From Marinobacter alexandrii (GTDB taxonomy: Bacteria; Pseudomonadota; Gammaproteobacteria; Pseudomonadales; Oleiphilaceae): 64,000 nt of DNA. Positions 33,491 to 42,810 of this stretch are shown here, piece by piece. A program made the position numbers and the translations under genes. The stretch is from positions 62,001-126,000 of the forward strand of contig NZ_SWKM01000015.1 of assembly GCF_005871205.1 (NCBI RefSeq). Reading direction: 5' to 3'. Within the stretch, counting starts at the first letter, position 1, and each line of letters begins with the position of its first letter. The notes beneath the pieces are model-generated. The model was given only the letters and a program-made list of their open reading frames with translations, did no database searches and had not been told where the DNA came from.

Positions 33491-34909
33491 TCAATTCATC
33501 AATTCACGGACATCAACGAAATGGCCGGTAACCGCTGCGGCGGCGGCCATGGCTGGGCTGACGAGGTGAGTGCGACCACCAAAGCCCTGACGTCCTTCGA
33601 AGTTCCGGTTGGACGTGGACGCGCAATGCTCACCCTGCCCCAATTTGTCGGCATTCATGGCCAGGCACATGGAACAACCCGGATCACGCCATTCCAATCC
33701 AGCTTCAATGAAGATCTTGTCGAGCCCTTCCTGTTCGGCCTGGGCTTTCACCAAACCAGAGCCCGGGACCACCATGGCCTGCTTCAGACCAGCAGCGACC
33801 TTGCGCCCCTTGACCACTGCCGCCGCTTCGCGCAGATCCTCAATACGGCTGTTGGTGCAGGAACCGATAAATACCCGATCCAGGGCAATGCCCGTGATCG
33901 GCGTGTTAGGTTGAAGCCCCATATACTTCAGAGCCCGAACAATGCCTTCACGCTTGATGGGATCCTGCTCTTTGGCCGGATCCGGCACGAAGCCGTCGAC
34001 CCCGGCAACCATTTCCGGTGACGTACCCCAGCTGACCTGCGGCTTGATCTCAGAGCCCTCAAGCTCAACTACTTTATCGAAGAAAGCATCGTCGTCGCTG
34101 TGCAGGGTGCGCCAGTAGTCCACCGCTGCATCCCACGTTTCACCGGTCGGTGCAAACGGACGGCCACGCACGTAGTCGATGGTGGTGTCATCCACGGCAA
34201 CCATGCCCACCCGGGCACCCGCTTCAATCGACATGTTGCAGATTGTCATTCGGGCTTCCATGCTCAAACCACGAATGGCTTCACCGCCAAATTCGATGGC
34301 ATGACCGGTACCGCCGGCGGTACCGATCTTGCCAATGATAGCCAGTACAACGTCTTTACCCGTCACTCCTGGCCCGAGCTTGCCATTTACCTTCACCAGC
34401 ATGTTCTTCATTTTCTGCTGCACCAGGCACTGGGTCGCCAGTACGTGCTCAACCTCTGAGGTGCCAATGCCATGAGCCAGACACCCGAAGGCGCCGTGGG
34501 TGGAGGTATGGGAGTCGCCACAGACGATGCTCATACCGGGCAGCGTTGCACCCTGCTCAGGCCCGATAACGTGCACAATGCCCTGGCGTTGGTCCTTGAT
34601 CTTGAATTCGAGGATGCCGAACTCGTCGCAGTTCTTGTCGAGGGTTTCCACCTGGGTGCGGGAGACCGGATCGACAATACCGTCGATACCCTTGTCTCGA
34701 TCCGTCGTCGGAACGTTGTGATCAGGAGTGGCGATGTTCGCATCGATCCGCCAGGGCTTACGCCCGGCCAGCCGCAAGCCCTCAAACGCCTGAGGCGAAG
34801 TGACTTCGTGCAGCAGCTGACGGTCGATATAAATCAACGCAGAGCCGTCGTCCCGTTGCTTGACCAGATGGTCGTCCCACAGTTTGTCGTATAAGGTCTT
34901 GCCCGCCAT
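33491..34909 (-). CDS. leuC: 3-isopropylmalate dehydratase large subunit
   Basis: Aconitase-family large subunit with a 4Fe-4S cluster, 472 residues. Landmarks are [28 protein letters not shown] and GCSMCLAMN, whose cysteines ligate the cluster. ATG 34909 starts the family sequence [14 protein letters not shown] and follows GAGAGAG. First gene of leuCDB, divergent from a LysR regulator. Confidence 0.97.
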   Translation of the reverse strand: MAGKTLYDKLWDDHLVKQRDDGSALIYIDRQLLHEVTSPQAFEGLRLAGRKPWRIDANIATPDHNVPTTDRDKGIDGIVDPVSRTQVETLDKNCDEFGILEFKIKDQRQGIVHVIGPEQGATLPGMSIVCGDSHTSTHGAFGCLAHGIGTSEVEHVLATQCLVQQKMKNMLVKVNGKLGPGVTGKDVVLAIIGKIGTAGGTGHAIEFGGEAIRGLSMEARMTICNMSIEAGARVGMVAVDDTTIDYVRGRPFAPTGETWDAAVDYWRTLHSDDDAFFDKVVELEGSEIKPQVSWGTSPEMVAGVDGFVPDPAKEQDPIKREGIVRALKYMGLQPNTPITGIALDRVFIGSCTNSRIEDLREAAAVVKGRKVAAGLKQAMVVPGSGLVKAQAEQEGLDKIFIEAGLEWRDPGCSMCLAMNADKLGQGEHCASTSNRNFEGRQGFGGRTHLVSPAMAAAAAVTGHFVDVRELMN

Positions 34910-34955
34910 GATTACTCTCTCGTTCGTAGGGGGTTCTTGTTCAATGAATGGGTCT

Positions 34956-34985
34956 ATCTTACTCCCCCGCATCCGATAACCTCAA
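34956..34985 (-). promoter_or_regulatory. possible promoter for leuCDB
   Basis: On the - strand TTGAGG (34985-34980) and TAAGAT (34961-34956) are 18 bp apart, about 40 bp before the leuC start. They lie in the 180-bp divergent region shared with the LysR gene. AT-rich sequence at 34990-35035 upstream of it is a plausible regulator site. Confidence 0.4.
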
Positions 34986-35089
34986 TTCATGTTTTTTATT
35001 CTTTGCATTCCATATTGGCATAACTTATTTTTGGGGCTGTAGCGCCCACTGCATGCGCACCTATTACACCCACTGCCCCGGTGAAGCCC

Positions 35090-35989
35090 ATGGACTCCAA
35101 TTCCCTTCGCGCCTTTCTGACGATTATCGATCAGGGCTCTTTCTCAGAAGCTGCCGAGGTTCTGCACCTCACCCAGCCGGCCATCAGCAAACGGCTGGCG
35201 ACACTGGAGCACCAACTGGGCACCACCTTGATTGACCGCAGTCATCGGCAAATCCGGCTGACAGAAGCCGGTACTCGCCTGCTCCCTCACGCACGCCTGA
35301 TTCTGGACGAAATCCATAACGCACGAGTGTCGCTATCCCCAGATAATGAAGCCCTTGCCGGTGAGTTACAGATCATAGCCAGCCACCACATTGGCTTGCA
35401 TCATTTGCCCAACTGGCTTCGACGCTTTACCGCCGACTACCCCGACGTGAAACTGAACCTGCAATTCATGGAATCGGATGCAGCCTACGCACAGATGCGC
35501 AAACGAAAGGCGGAACTGGCGTTTGTCACACTCAGTGACAGCATGGAAAGCCATTTCATGGTGTACGAGCAATGGGCTGACCCGATGGCCTTTGCCACTG
35601 GACCGGACCACGAACTCACCAGCCAAAACCCGGTAACCCTCAGCGACCTGGCTCGCTACCCGGCACTCCTGCCGGACACCACAACCGCGACCTATCGTAC
35701 CGTCAGTCGCTTGTTCCTTGAGGCAAACCTGCCCTTACAGCAACAGATTCCAACCAACTATCTGGAAACCATAAAGATGATGACCAGTGTCGGGCTGGGC
35801 TGGAGCGTTCTACCCATCCGCATGCTGGACAACTCTGTTCACAGGCTGGATCTCGGCTTTTCGGTTTCCCGGGTACTGGGCGCAATTGGACTCTCAGGCC
35901 GTCGGCTTAGTCTGGCGGCCCAGGCCTTGCTGGCAATCGTACGGGAAGAAGAACTGAACAAAGACCCAGGCCCGAACCGGATTAATTAG
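35090..35989 (+). CDS. LysR family transcriptional regulator (probable leu regulator)
   Basis: DNA-binding regulator of 299 residues. The winged helix-turn-helix is at the N-terminus (SFSEAAEVLHLTQPAISKRL, about residues 18-37), followed by a LysR effector-binding domain. ATG 35090 (MDSNSLRAFLTIIDQ) is preferred to the GTG at 35081. It is transcribed divergently from leuCDB, the same arrangement as in Pseudomonas, so it likely controls leuCDB in response to a pathway intermediate (inference from position). Confidence 0.88.
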   Translation: MDSNSLRAFLTIIDQGSFSEAAEVLHLTQPAISKRLATLEHQLGTTLIDRSHRQIRLTEAGTRLLPHARLILDEIHNARVSLSPDNEALAGELQIIASHHIGLHHLPNWLRRFTADYPDVKLNLQFMESDAAYAQMRKRKAELAFVTLSDSMESHFMVYEQWADPMAFATGPDHELTSQNPVTLSDLARYPALLPDTTTATYRTVSRLFLEANLPLQQQIPTNYLETIKMMTSVGLGWSVLPIRMLDNSVHRLDLGFSVSRVLGAIGLSGRRLSLAAQALLAIVREEELNKDPGPNRIN

Positions 35990-35997
35990 CCAGTTAT

Positions 35998-37143
35998 TTA
36001 CGCTGCAGGTGCTGGAGGTGGTCTCAACCCCCGCCAGGTAATGACGATGGCAACCAGCATGGCGACAGCACCACCCCAAAAAGCAGCGGAGGTGCTGAAA
36101 CCATCAACCAGGAACCCGGACAGCCAGGCCCCCAACGCACCACCTGCACCAAAGGTCAGGCCGCTGTAGAGTGCCTGACCCTGGCCATGATGATGCTTGC
36201 CAAAGAAACCCTGAATGTATTGCACGGAAAGCGCATGCAGCGCCCCATAAGAGGCCGCATGCAGGCACTGCGCGAAGATCAGCACTGCCAACACATCGGT
36301 CACCTCTGCGATTAGTACCCAGCGAATCATCGTCAACGTGAGCGCACCGATCGCAATCTGCCGGACACTGAACCGACGGGACAGCCGGTGCATGACCAGA
36401 AACAGACCTATTTCGGCAATCACCCCCAACGACCACAGCAAACCAATGGATAGCTTGCCATACCCGTGCTGCTCCAGATGTATACTGAAGAACGTGTAAT
36501 AGGCGCCGTGAGACACCTGCAACAGGAAGTTCATCAGGAAAAACGCAACCACCGCAGGGTGCATCACAATCGCTTTCAAACTGCCTTTTGGCGCAGGCGG
36601 CTTGCGTTCGCCCTGCTCCGAGGGCACCAAAAACGCAGAGACTGCGATACCGGCGAACACCGGCAGCAGCAGCCAGGGGAGACTCTGGATGGGCACATAC
36701 TCGAGAATGGCCCCGACGACACCGACGGCAACAATGAAACCTACTGAACCCCAGAGCCGGACCTTGCCGTACTTTTCTTTGCGCTGACCCAGTGTGCGGA
36801 GCGTGATGACTTCGTAAAGCGGGAGGATGGCATTCCAGAAAAAGGTGAACGCCAGCATGACCAGTAACAGGCCGTAAAACCCAGGCTCAAGAAACACACC
36901 CGCGAAAAACAGCGAGCCGGTGATTGCCCCGAAGCGAACCAACCGAACCCGCTGTCCGCTGCGATCGCCGAGCCAACCCCACACGCTGGGAGCAACGATT
37001 TTGGTCAGCTGAATGGTCGCCATCAACGTGGCGATCTGGAGATAGGTAAATCCCTGCCTTTCGAGATACAGGGACCAATACGGCAAAAGCCCTCCGAGGA
37101 GGGCAAAGAACCAGAAATAGAGGTTGGACAGTCGCCAGTAGAT
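35998..37143 (-). CDS. MFS transporter (3-phenylpropionate permease/HcaT-like)
   Basis: Twelve-helix major facilitator of the MFS_1-like/HcaT group, up to 382 residues. Signature loops are GWLGDRSGQRVRLVRFG between helices 2 and 3 and SFQ-like helices throughout. The substrate is unknown. The first usual start codon is TTG at 37086, which would cut helix 1 in half. The in-frame sequence before it (YWRLSNLYFWFFALLGGLL) is clearly the rest of helix 1. Between the aroC stop (37173-37171) and 37086 there is no ATG, GTG or TTG in frame; only ATC (37143-37141, preceded by GGGAG) or CTG (37131-37129) could serve. I place the start at 37143 tentatively. It is convergent with the LysR gene, 8 bp apart. 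Confidence 0.78.
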   Translation of the reverse strand: MYWRLSNLYFWFFALLGGLLPYWSLYLERQGFTYLQIATLMATIQLTKIVAPSVWGWLGDRSGQRVRLVRFGAITGSLFFAGVFLEPGFYGLLLVMLAFTFFWNAILPLYEVITLRTLGQRKEKYGKVRLWGSVGFIVAVGVVGAILEYVPIQSLPWLLLPVFAGIAVSAFLVPSEQGERKPPAPKGSLKAIVMHPAVVAFFLMNFLLQVSHGAYYTFFSIHLEQHGYGKLSIGLLWSLGVIAEIGLFLVMHRLSRRFSVRQIAIGALTLTMIRWVLIAEVTDVLAVLIFAQCLHAASYGALHALSVQYIQGFFGKHHHGQGQALYSGLTFGAGGALGAWLSGFLVDGFSTSAAFWGGAVAMLVAIVITWRGLRPPPAPAA

Positions 37144-37170
37144 AGCCTGCGCTCCCGAGCCAGCTGCGAC

Positions 37171-38265
37171 TTACAACTGGCTCAGTACCGGCGTGTCTAC
37201 CGACACATCACCGTTTTGCCCCCGATGACGCAGGTAATGATCCATCAACACGATGGCCATCATCGCCTCGGCAATCGGTGTGGCGCGAATGCCAACGCAC
37301 GGATCGTGACGTCCGGTGGTGATGATCTCGGCCGGGTTGCCATGAACATCAATGCCGCGCCCGGGCAGGCGCAGGCTGGAGGTCGGCTTCAGCGCAATAC
37401 TTGCCGTGATCGGCTGGCCAGAGGAAATGCCACCCAGCACGCCGCCGGCGTTATTGGACAGGAAGCCCTCCGGCGTCATTTCATCCCGGTGCTCGGTGCC
37501 TTTCTGCTCGACACTGTCGAAGCCGGCACCAATCTCCACCGCCTTGACCGCATTAATGCTCATCAGGGCATGGGCCAGATCGGCGTCGAGACGATCAAAT
37601 ATTGGCTCGCCCAATCCGGGCGGAACACCCTCGGCTACCACGTTAATGCGGGCACCGATAGAATCGCCCTCCTTCCGGAGCGCGTCCATGTAGGCCTCCA
37701 TTTCTGGCACCTTATCGGCATCCGGGCAGAAAAACGGATTCTGGTGGACCTGGTCCCAATCGATCTTTTCGATCTTGATCGGGCCGAGCTGAGACAGATA
37801 ACCGCGAATGGTAATACCCAGGCGTTGTTCCAGGTACTTCCGGGCGACCGCGCCCGCGGCAACCCGCATGGCGGTCTCCCGAGCAGAAGAACGTCCGCCA
37901 CCACGATAGTCACGCACACCGTATTTGTGCATGTAGGTGTAATCGGCGTGCGCCGGCCGGAACTGCTCGGCGATCTTGGAGTAATCCTTGGAGCGCTGAT
38001 CGGTGTTCTCGATCAAAAGGCCGATCGGAGTGCCAGTCGTCTTGCCTTCAAACACGCCCGACAAAATCCGCACTTCATCCGCCTCCCGACGCTGGGTGGT
38101 GTGTCGGGAGGTGCCGGGTTTGCGAAGATCCAGATCGCGCTGCATGTCCGCTTCTGTTAGCTCCAGACCTGGAGGGCAACCATCAATAATGCAGCCCAGT
38201 GCAGCGCCGTGGCTTTCACCAAAAGAGGTGACCGTGAACAACTTTCCGAAGGTATTTCCCGACAT
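37171..38265 (-). CDS. aroC: chorismate synthase
   Basis: Final step of the shikimate pathway: removes phosphate from EPSP to give chorismate, needing reduced FMN. It has 364 residues. Landmarks are [12 protein letters not shown] near the start, [35 protein letters not shown] and the C-terminal [18 protein letters not shown]. It lies 37 bp after prmB; prmB-aroC order is common in gammaproteobacteria. Confidence 0.97.
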   Translation of the reverse strand: MSGNTFGKLFTVTSFGESHGAALGCIIDGCPPGLELTEADMQRDLDLRKPGTSRHTTQRREADEVRILSGVFEGKTTGTPIGLLIENTDQRSKDYSKIAEQFRPAHADYTYMHKYGVRDYRGGGRSSARETAMRVAAGAVARKYLEQRLGITIRGYLSQLGPIKIEKIDWDQVHQNPFFCPDADKVPEMEAYMDALRKEGDSIGARINVVAEGVPPGLGEPIFDRLDADLAHALMSINAVKAVEIGAGFDSVEQKGTEHRDEMTPEGFLSNNAGGVLGGISSGQPITASIALKPTSSLRLPGRGIDVHGNPAEIITTGRHDPCVGIRATPIAEAMMAIVLMDHYLRHRGQNGDVSVDTPVLSQL

Positions 38266-38302
38266 GATTCAGCACTTTATTCAGTTTATATATGAAAAGG
38301 GT

Positions 38303-39205
38303 TTAAGCCTTTTTCTGCCATTCGCGAAGGGCTTCCGCAGTAACCAGGAACACCCCACTGCCACCATTCTCGAACTCCAGCCAGGTCAGCGGAAGCTCCG
38401 GATAGGCATCATCCATTGCACCCCAGCTGTTGCCAACTTCGACAATCAGCAGCCCGTCATCGGTCAGGTGCTCGGCAGCCTTTTCGAGAATCCGATGGGC
38501 AATATCCAGCCCATCAGAGCCAGCCGCCAATCCCAGTTCAGGCTCGTGATGGTATTCATCCGGCATGTCAGCAAGATCTTCCGCATCGACGTACGGCGGA
38601 TTGCTCAGAATGACATCGTACCGGCCGATGATGTTGCTGAATACGTCCGACTGAATGCATTGGACCCGATCACCAAGCTCATGCAGATCAATGTTCGATT
38701 CGGCCACCTCCAGCGCATCAACCGAGATGTCGGCCAGATCAACCAGAGCATCTTCAAACATACTGGCGGCGCCGATGCCAATGCACCCACTGCCGGTACA
38801 AAGATCCAGCACACGGCTCACCGACTTGTCACCCAGCCAGGGCTGGAGACCGTTTTCGAGCAGCTCACCGATGGGTGAGCGCGGCACCAGAACGCGCTCG
38901 TCGACGTGAAACGGCATACCCATGAACCAGGCTTCACCCAGCAAATACGCCAGTGGAACTCGCTCGGTGATCCGGCGCTTGATGCGCTCGTGAATCAGCT
39001 GTCGCTCTTCACGGACCAGCCGCGCATCAAGAAACAGGGTGTTGTTCTCCAGCGGCAGGTTCAGGGACCGCATCACCAATTGCACCGCCTCGTCCCATAC
39101 GTTGTCGGTGCCATGACCAAAATACAACCCAGAGGCCGCAAATTGCGTTGACGCGTATCGCAGATAGTCGCGAACGGTGTGTAGGTCATCAATAGGGCTG
39201 GTCAC
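38303..39205 (-). CDS. prmB: 50S ribosomal protein L3 glutamine methyltransferase PrmB
   Basis: SAM-dependent N5-glutamine methyltransferase acting on ribosomal protein L3. It has 300 residues from GTG 39205. The SAM loop is [13 protein letters not shown] and the glutamine-methyltransferase motif is [13 protein letters not shown]. The N-terminal [17 protein letters not shown] and [15 protein letters not shown] distinguish PrmB from PrmC. The open frame starts with TTG at 39226, but AGGA sits 8 bases before GTG 39205, which also matches the E. coli length. Confidence 0.93.
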   Translation of the reverse strand: MTSPIDDLHTVRDYLRYASTQFAASGLYFGHGTDNVWDEAVQLVMRSLNLPLENNTLFLDARLVREERQLIHERIKRRITERVPLAYLLGEAWFMGMPFHVDERVLVPRSPIGELLENGLQPWLGDKSVSRVLDLCTGSGCIGIGAASMFEDALVDLADISVDALEVAESNIDLHELGDRVQCIQSDVFSNIIGRYDVILSNPPYVDAEDLADMPDEYHHEPELGLAAGSDGLDIAHRILEKAAEHLTDDGLLIVEVGNSWGAMDDAYPELPLTWLEFENGGSGVFLVTAEALREWQKKA

Positions 39206-39303
39206 GGGCACGGTCCTGTAAGGCAAAATTAACAGCGCGGCATTATACGCCCTTTAATACCCACCCTGCAGCCTCTGCGACATCCGGTCTTGGCAGACAC
39301 TGA

Positions 39304-40512
39304 TTAAATCGCGAGTGGCCCGGAGCTGCTCCTGTTTTTCTCAAATCGGTCCAATGCTGCCGACATGCGTTCGCGACCAAGCTGAATTAACTCCGGTGCC
39401 TTATGATAGTCGTAGCTTCTGCTGGCGTTCTTGGGAATATTAACCAACAGATCCGGCGGATAACCGGCAAGCTTGTACTGCACAAGAGCACTCTGCATGG
39501 TTTCCACGGTCAGGTTCATGACATCGAACTTGCCAATTCCCAGCTTGTCCCAGTCGATGGTTTCGTGCTCTTCCTGAGCTTTTTTCTCGTTGCCGCTCTT
39601 TTCTTCCTTTTTCTGGGCACCTTTTTTCTTCATCTCCCGGGAGATCTTGTCCTCGGGGGTTTCGTCACTTTCCGCTTTTCGCGCAGCCAGGGACTTCAAC
39701 GTATCCCAGTCAAACCAACGGGATGCTTTTTCACGGATGGTATCCACCCACTCGTCCATATCCGCACCTTCAGAATCCTGACTGAAAGCCGCATCTGGAA
39801 TTCGCCGTCGCCGCTCATCCTCTCCACTAAGATTCACCGCTACAATCAGATCAGCGTGAGACGAGATCGTCGGAATGATGGGAAGCGGATTCAGCAGCGC
39901 GCCGTCCACCAGAACCCGGCCATTCAGTACCAACGGTGTTACGACACTAGGGATTGCCACGGAGGCACGTATCGCCTGGTCGAGTGGGCCCTCCTGGAAC
40001 CAGATCTCCTTGTGGGCAAGCAAATCAGTAGCCACGGCGGTAAAGGCAATGGGCAGATCCTCAATTCGGGTGTCGCCCAACATCTCCCGAACCACTGAGA
40101 AAATTTTCTCACCGCGTATCGCGCCGACCGAATTGAAAGTGACATCGAGCAGCTTCAGGACATCGAACTGGCCCAAGCCGGTTACCCAGTCCTTGTACGC
40201 CTGCATTTTGCCCGCGGCATACATGCCGCCGACGAGTGCGCCCATGGAGCACCCAGACACCGCAATGATGTCGTAGCCGCGTTCCACCAAGACTTCGATT
40301 GCACCAATATGGGCGTAGCCTCGGGCGCCACCGCTGCCCAGCGTCAGCGCGACCGTTTGCCGTTTGGCAGCCGCCTTTGGCTTACTAGATGATGTCTCCG
40401 ATGCGGCCGCGGATACAGTAGAGCTTTTTACAACCGCCGAAGCGCCACCCTCAGTTCCAGAAGTCACGGTCCTTTCAGGGTCGCCCCCCGGCTTGCTTGT
40501 GGAATCACCCAT
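39304..40512 (-). CDS. patatin-like phospholipase family protein (RssA-like)
   Basis: Serine lipid hydrolase of the patatin fold, 402 residues. The oxyanion-hole stretch GSGGARGYAHIG (59-70), nucleophile Ser89 in GCSMG and dyad Asp203 in DGA are all present. A Ser/Ala/Thr-rich N-terminal 50 residues lacks a clear signal peptide. After the catalytic domain there is a highly charged Lys/Glu insert (about 290-325) not typical of short RssA proteins. It lies downstream of the DUF4892 gene by 4 bp and 98 bp before prmB. The substrate is unknown. Confidence 0.87.
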   Translation of the reverse strand: MGDSTSKPGGDPERTVTSGTEGGASAVVKSSTVSAAASETSSSKPKAAAKRQTVALTLGSGGARGYAHIGAIEVLVERGYDIIAVSGCSMGALVGGMYAAGKMQAYKDWVTGLGQFDVLKLLDVTFNSVGAIRGEKIFSVVREMLGDTRIEDLPIAFTAVATDLLAHKEIWFQEGPLDQAIRASVAIPSVVTPLVLNGRVLVDGALLNPLPIIPTISSHADLIVAVNLSGEDERRRRIPDAAFSQDSEGADMDEWVDTIREKASRWFDWDTLKSLAARKAESDETPEDKISREMKKKGAQKKEEKSGNEKKAQEEHETIDWDKLGIGKFDVMNLTVETMQSALVQYKLAGYPPDLLVNIPKNASRSYDYHKAPELIQLGRERMSAALDRFEKNRSSSGPLAI

Positions 40513-40516
40513 TTAA

Positions 40517-41428
40517 CTACCTCGTGATAACCGTCACTTCCACCCGATCGCCCTGGCGATTGGGGTCGGCGATGGGAACGCCCGGACCAACAATGATGAG
40601 TTTCTGGCGCGCCGCCGGCACCCCGGTTTTAGACAGGACGTCTGACAACGACTCCGTTGCCTCGGTAGCGCGGGACATCGCGTCTTCTAACGTTTCATCG
40701 GCACCAAGAGCAGCAAAACCCGTGAGAATAACGGTAGCCGCATCGTCACTGGCCCACTCTGAAATCTGGCGCCGCTCTGTGGCCGACCAGTCGAAACGAT
40801 AGGTGACCCCGCCTTTCCAGGGTACGACAACCGGCCCACGAATCCTGTTATTGACGCTGCCCAGGCCCGGAACCGTAGCGCCTGGCTCCACGGCCAGATG
40901 CTCAATCCACGCATATTCCCTGAGATTACCCCGGGTTACCGTGTAAACCAGCGTGAGCCATCGGCTGCCGTCGCTTTCGGTGGTCCCTGCAACCAAATAA
41001 TCCTGAGTAGCATCTCGGCCATAAAGAACGCGCTGACCAAAGATCTGATTGGCCCAGACATTACTCCGCCCGCATCCAATCCCTGAACACTCGAACAGCA
41101 CCTGGGCGCCCCGAGCCTGCAACAAGCGCCGGTAATGATCCCTGGCCTTTGCGCGACTGGAGTCACGGGCGATTTCGTACAGCCGACCTTCGCCCTGGAC
41201 CGGAAGCCGGGCCATGGTTTCGGAGCGAATTTCATCATTCACTTCCCGAACCGGGCTGAAAAGCACCAGATGTCCGGGTGACCGGATGGTCGTCGTGGTC
41301 TCAAGCGAAGACTGGGGAAAAGGGTCAGGCATTACCTCGGGGGTGGCCGCCGTCGCCAAAGGCGCAACGCCGAATGCTGACAGCAGCAAGCACAGGGAGA
41401 ACAGTTTTTTAGAAAAGATATTATTCAT
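40517..41428 (-). CDS. exported DUF4892-type protein
   Basis: Protein of 303 residues with a Sec signal peptide (hydrophobic residues 10-26, cleavage near ATA-A at about 28), so periplasmic or outer-membrane associated. The mature part contains a DUF4892-like domain (LVLFSPVREVNDEIRSE and the Cys pair CSGIGC). The C-terminal region (VILTGFAALGADETLEDAMS to LIIVGPGVPIADPNRQGDR) resembles an OmpA-type beta-alpha-beta module. Function is unknown. It overlaps the upstream hydrolase stop by 8 bp. Confidence 0.72.
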   Translation of the reverse strand: MNNIFSKKLFSLCLLLSAFGVAPLATAATPEVMPDPFPQSSLETTTTIRSPGHLVLFSPVREVNDEIRSETMARLPVQGEGRLYEIARDSSRAKARDHYRRLLQARGAQVLFECSGIGCGRSNVWANQIFGQRVLYGRDATQDYLVAGTTESDGSRWLTLVYTVTRGNLREYAWIEHLAVEPGATVPGLGSVNNRIRGPVVVPWKGGVTYRFDWSATERRQISEWASDDAATVILTGFAALGADETLEDAMSRATEATESLSDVLSKTGVPAARQKLIIVGPGVPIADPNRQGDRVEVTVITR

Positions 41429-42341
41429 CGCTCAGAAAGTGTTTGATGGCCTCGGAAACCGGGCGCGTATCGCCATCCAGATGGCAATGATGTCCGCCCG
41501 GAACATGCGCAATCTTCAGGTTGGCAATGGCTTGACCCCGCTCATCAAGCCCGCCGTGATTGGCCAGCAGACCAGAGTCAGCGCGCACGAACAGGGTCGG
41601 CGTCGTAATCGCCCGCAGCGAGGCCATAACCTGATCTTCACTCATCATCAAAGGCGTTGGATGGCGCAGACGCGAATCGGTCCGCCAGACATATCCACCC
41701 TGCTCCTGCCTCATGTTGCGTGGGGTTAACGTAAGCGCAGCCTCCGGACTCAGCGGGCTAAGCCCCCCTTCCCTGGCTTTCGCAGCGGTTTCGATATCCG
41801 GGTAAATGGTTTGACGCCCTGAGCCCGCAAGTCGCTTCTGAATTGCGCGCCGAAGCTGAGGAATCGTCTGATCGACCGGGCGGCTGATTGCGCCAAGACT
41901 GTCGATCATCACCAGCTTCCGAACCCGCTCCGGGAACGCCGCTGCGTAAAGCGCGCAGACAATGCCACCGAGGGAATGACCGACCAGATCAACCCGCTCT
42001 TTTCCGCTCGCCAGCAGGTGATTTTCCACCAGTTCCGCCACGTCCGCGACGTAATCCATCAACAGATAGCTTTGCCCGACCGGGCGATGTCCGGATTTGC
42101 CATGGCCGGCCATATCAATGGCATACACCTCGGCCAGAGCGGCCAATGCAGGGGCCAACTTGATAAACGTCAGGCTGTTATCCAGCCAGCCATGTAGCAT
42201 GAGCACCGGAACGTCGTTCGTGGTTTTGCGATCGGCATGCCAGTGCAAGCCTGCGACGTGAACATTCCTGAGCTGCCATTCCGCTTCCCGGAATTCGGTC
42301 AAGCTCTCAGATATCTCGGCAGACACGGCGGTATCATTCAT
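41421..42341 (-). CDS. alpha/beta hydrolase
   Basis: Alpha/beta-hydrolase fold enzyme of 306 residues, similar in style to serine-hydrolase-like (SERHL) proteins. The oxyanion motif is MLHGWLDNS, the nucleophile elbow GHSLGG, and the catalytic His probably lies in PGGHHCHLDG near the C-terminus. It has no signal peptide, so it is cytoplasmic. The substrate is unknown. It lies 12 bp after pilZ and overlaps the DUF4892 gene. Confidence 0.87.
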   Translation of the reverse strand: MNDTAVSAEISESLTEFREAEWQLRNVHVAGLHWHADRKTTNDVPVLMLHGWLDNSLTFIKLAPALAALAEVYAIDMAGHGKSGHRPVGQSYLLMDYVADVAELVENHLLASGKERVDLVGHSLGGIVCALYAAAFPERVRKLVMIDSLGAISRPVDQTIPQLRRAIQKRLAGSGRQTIYPDIETAAKAREGGLSPLSPEAALTLTPRNMRQEQGGYVWRTDSRLRHPTPLMMSEDQVMASLRAITTPTLFVRADSGLLANHGGLDERGQAIANLKIAHVPGGHHCHLDGDTRPVSEAIKHFLSDE

Positions 42342-42353
42342 ACTTGGGTCGCC

Positions 42354-42704
42354 TTACATCGTGTGCGTGGGGCGATCAGAACTTAGCGACCCCGCCAGAT
42401 AGGATTCAATTTTGGTACGGGCCGTCTCATCGTCACCATTGAACTGCACCCCGATGCCGGCCGCACGATTGCCTTGGGCACCTTTGGGGGTAATCCAGAT
42501 CACTTTGCCCGCCACCGGAATTTTTTCGGGCTCATCCATGAGGTTCAAGAGCAGAAAAACCTCGTCTCCCAGTTGGTATTGCTTCTGGGTTGGGATAAAT
42601 AACCCGCCCTGGCGAATGTAGGGCATATACGCGGCGTACAGAACCGCCTTGTCTTTAATGGTCAGGGTGAGAATGCCACTGCGTGCACCAAATCCGGGCC
42701 CCAT
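42354..42704 (-). CDS. pilZ: type IV pilus assembly protein PilZ
   Basis: Small cytoplasmic protein needed for type IV pilus biogenesis, acting with PilB and FimX in Pseudomonas and Xanthomonas. It has 116 residues and closely follows the Pseudomonas PilZ wording: GILTLTIKDKAVLYAAYMP, GGLFIPT, LLNLMDEPEKIPVAGKVIW, ending SDRPTHTM. It lacks the RxxxR and DxSxxG motifs, so it is not expected to bind c-di-GMP. ATG 42704 follows AAAAGG; the GTG at 42713 lies directly on that purine run. The holB-pilZ order is conserved with Pseudomonas. Confidence 0.95.
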   Translation of the reverse strand: MGPGFGARSGILTLTIKDKAVLYAAYMPYIRQGGLFIPTQKQYQLGDEVFLLLNLMDEPEKIPVAGKVIWITPKGAQGNRAAGIGVQFNGDDETARTKIESYLAGSLSSDRPTHTM

Positions 42705-42810
42705 AACTGACACCTTTTCTTGTCATCTCAATAGGTTGTTGCAGGAACAAAAATCCCTGTCTTTTCGCAATCATAGCAGTTGTTTGTCAGGAAGGCGCTA
42801 TCACAGGTCA

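Noticed and set aside
37216..38160. 314-codon + strand open frame opposite aroC
   Set aside because: It is antisense to chorismate synthase, with composition typical of shadow frames and no domain or ribosome site.
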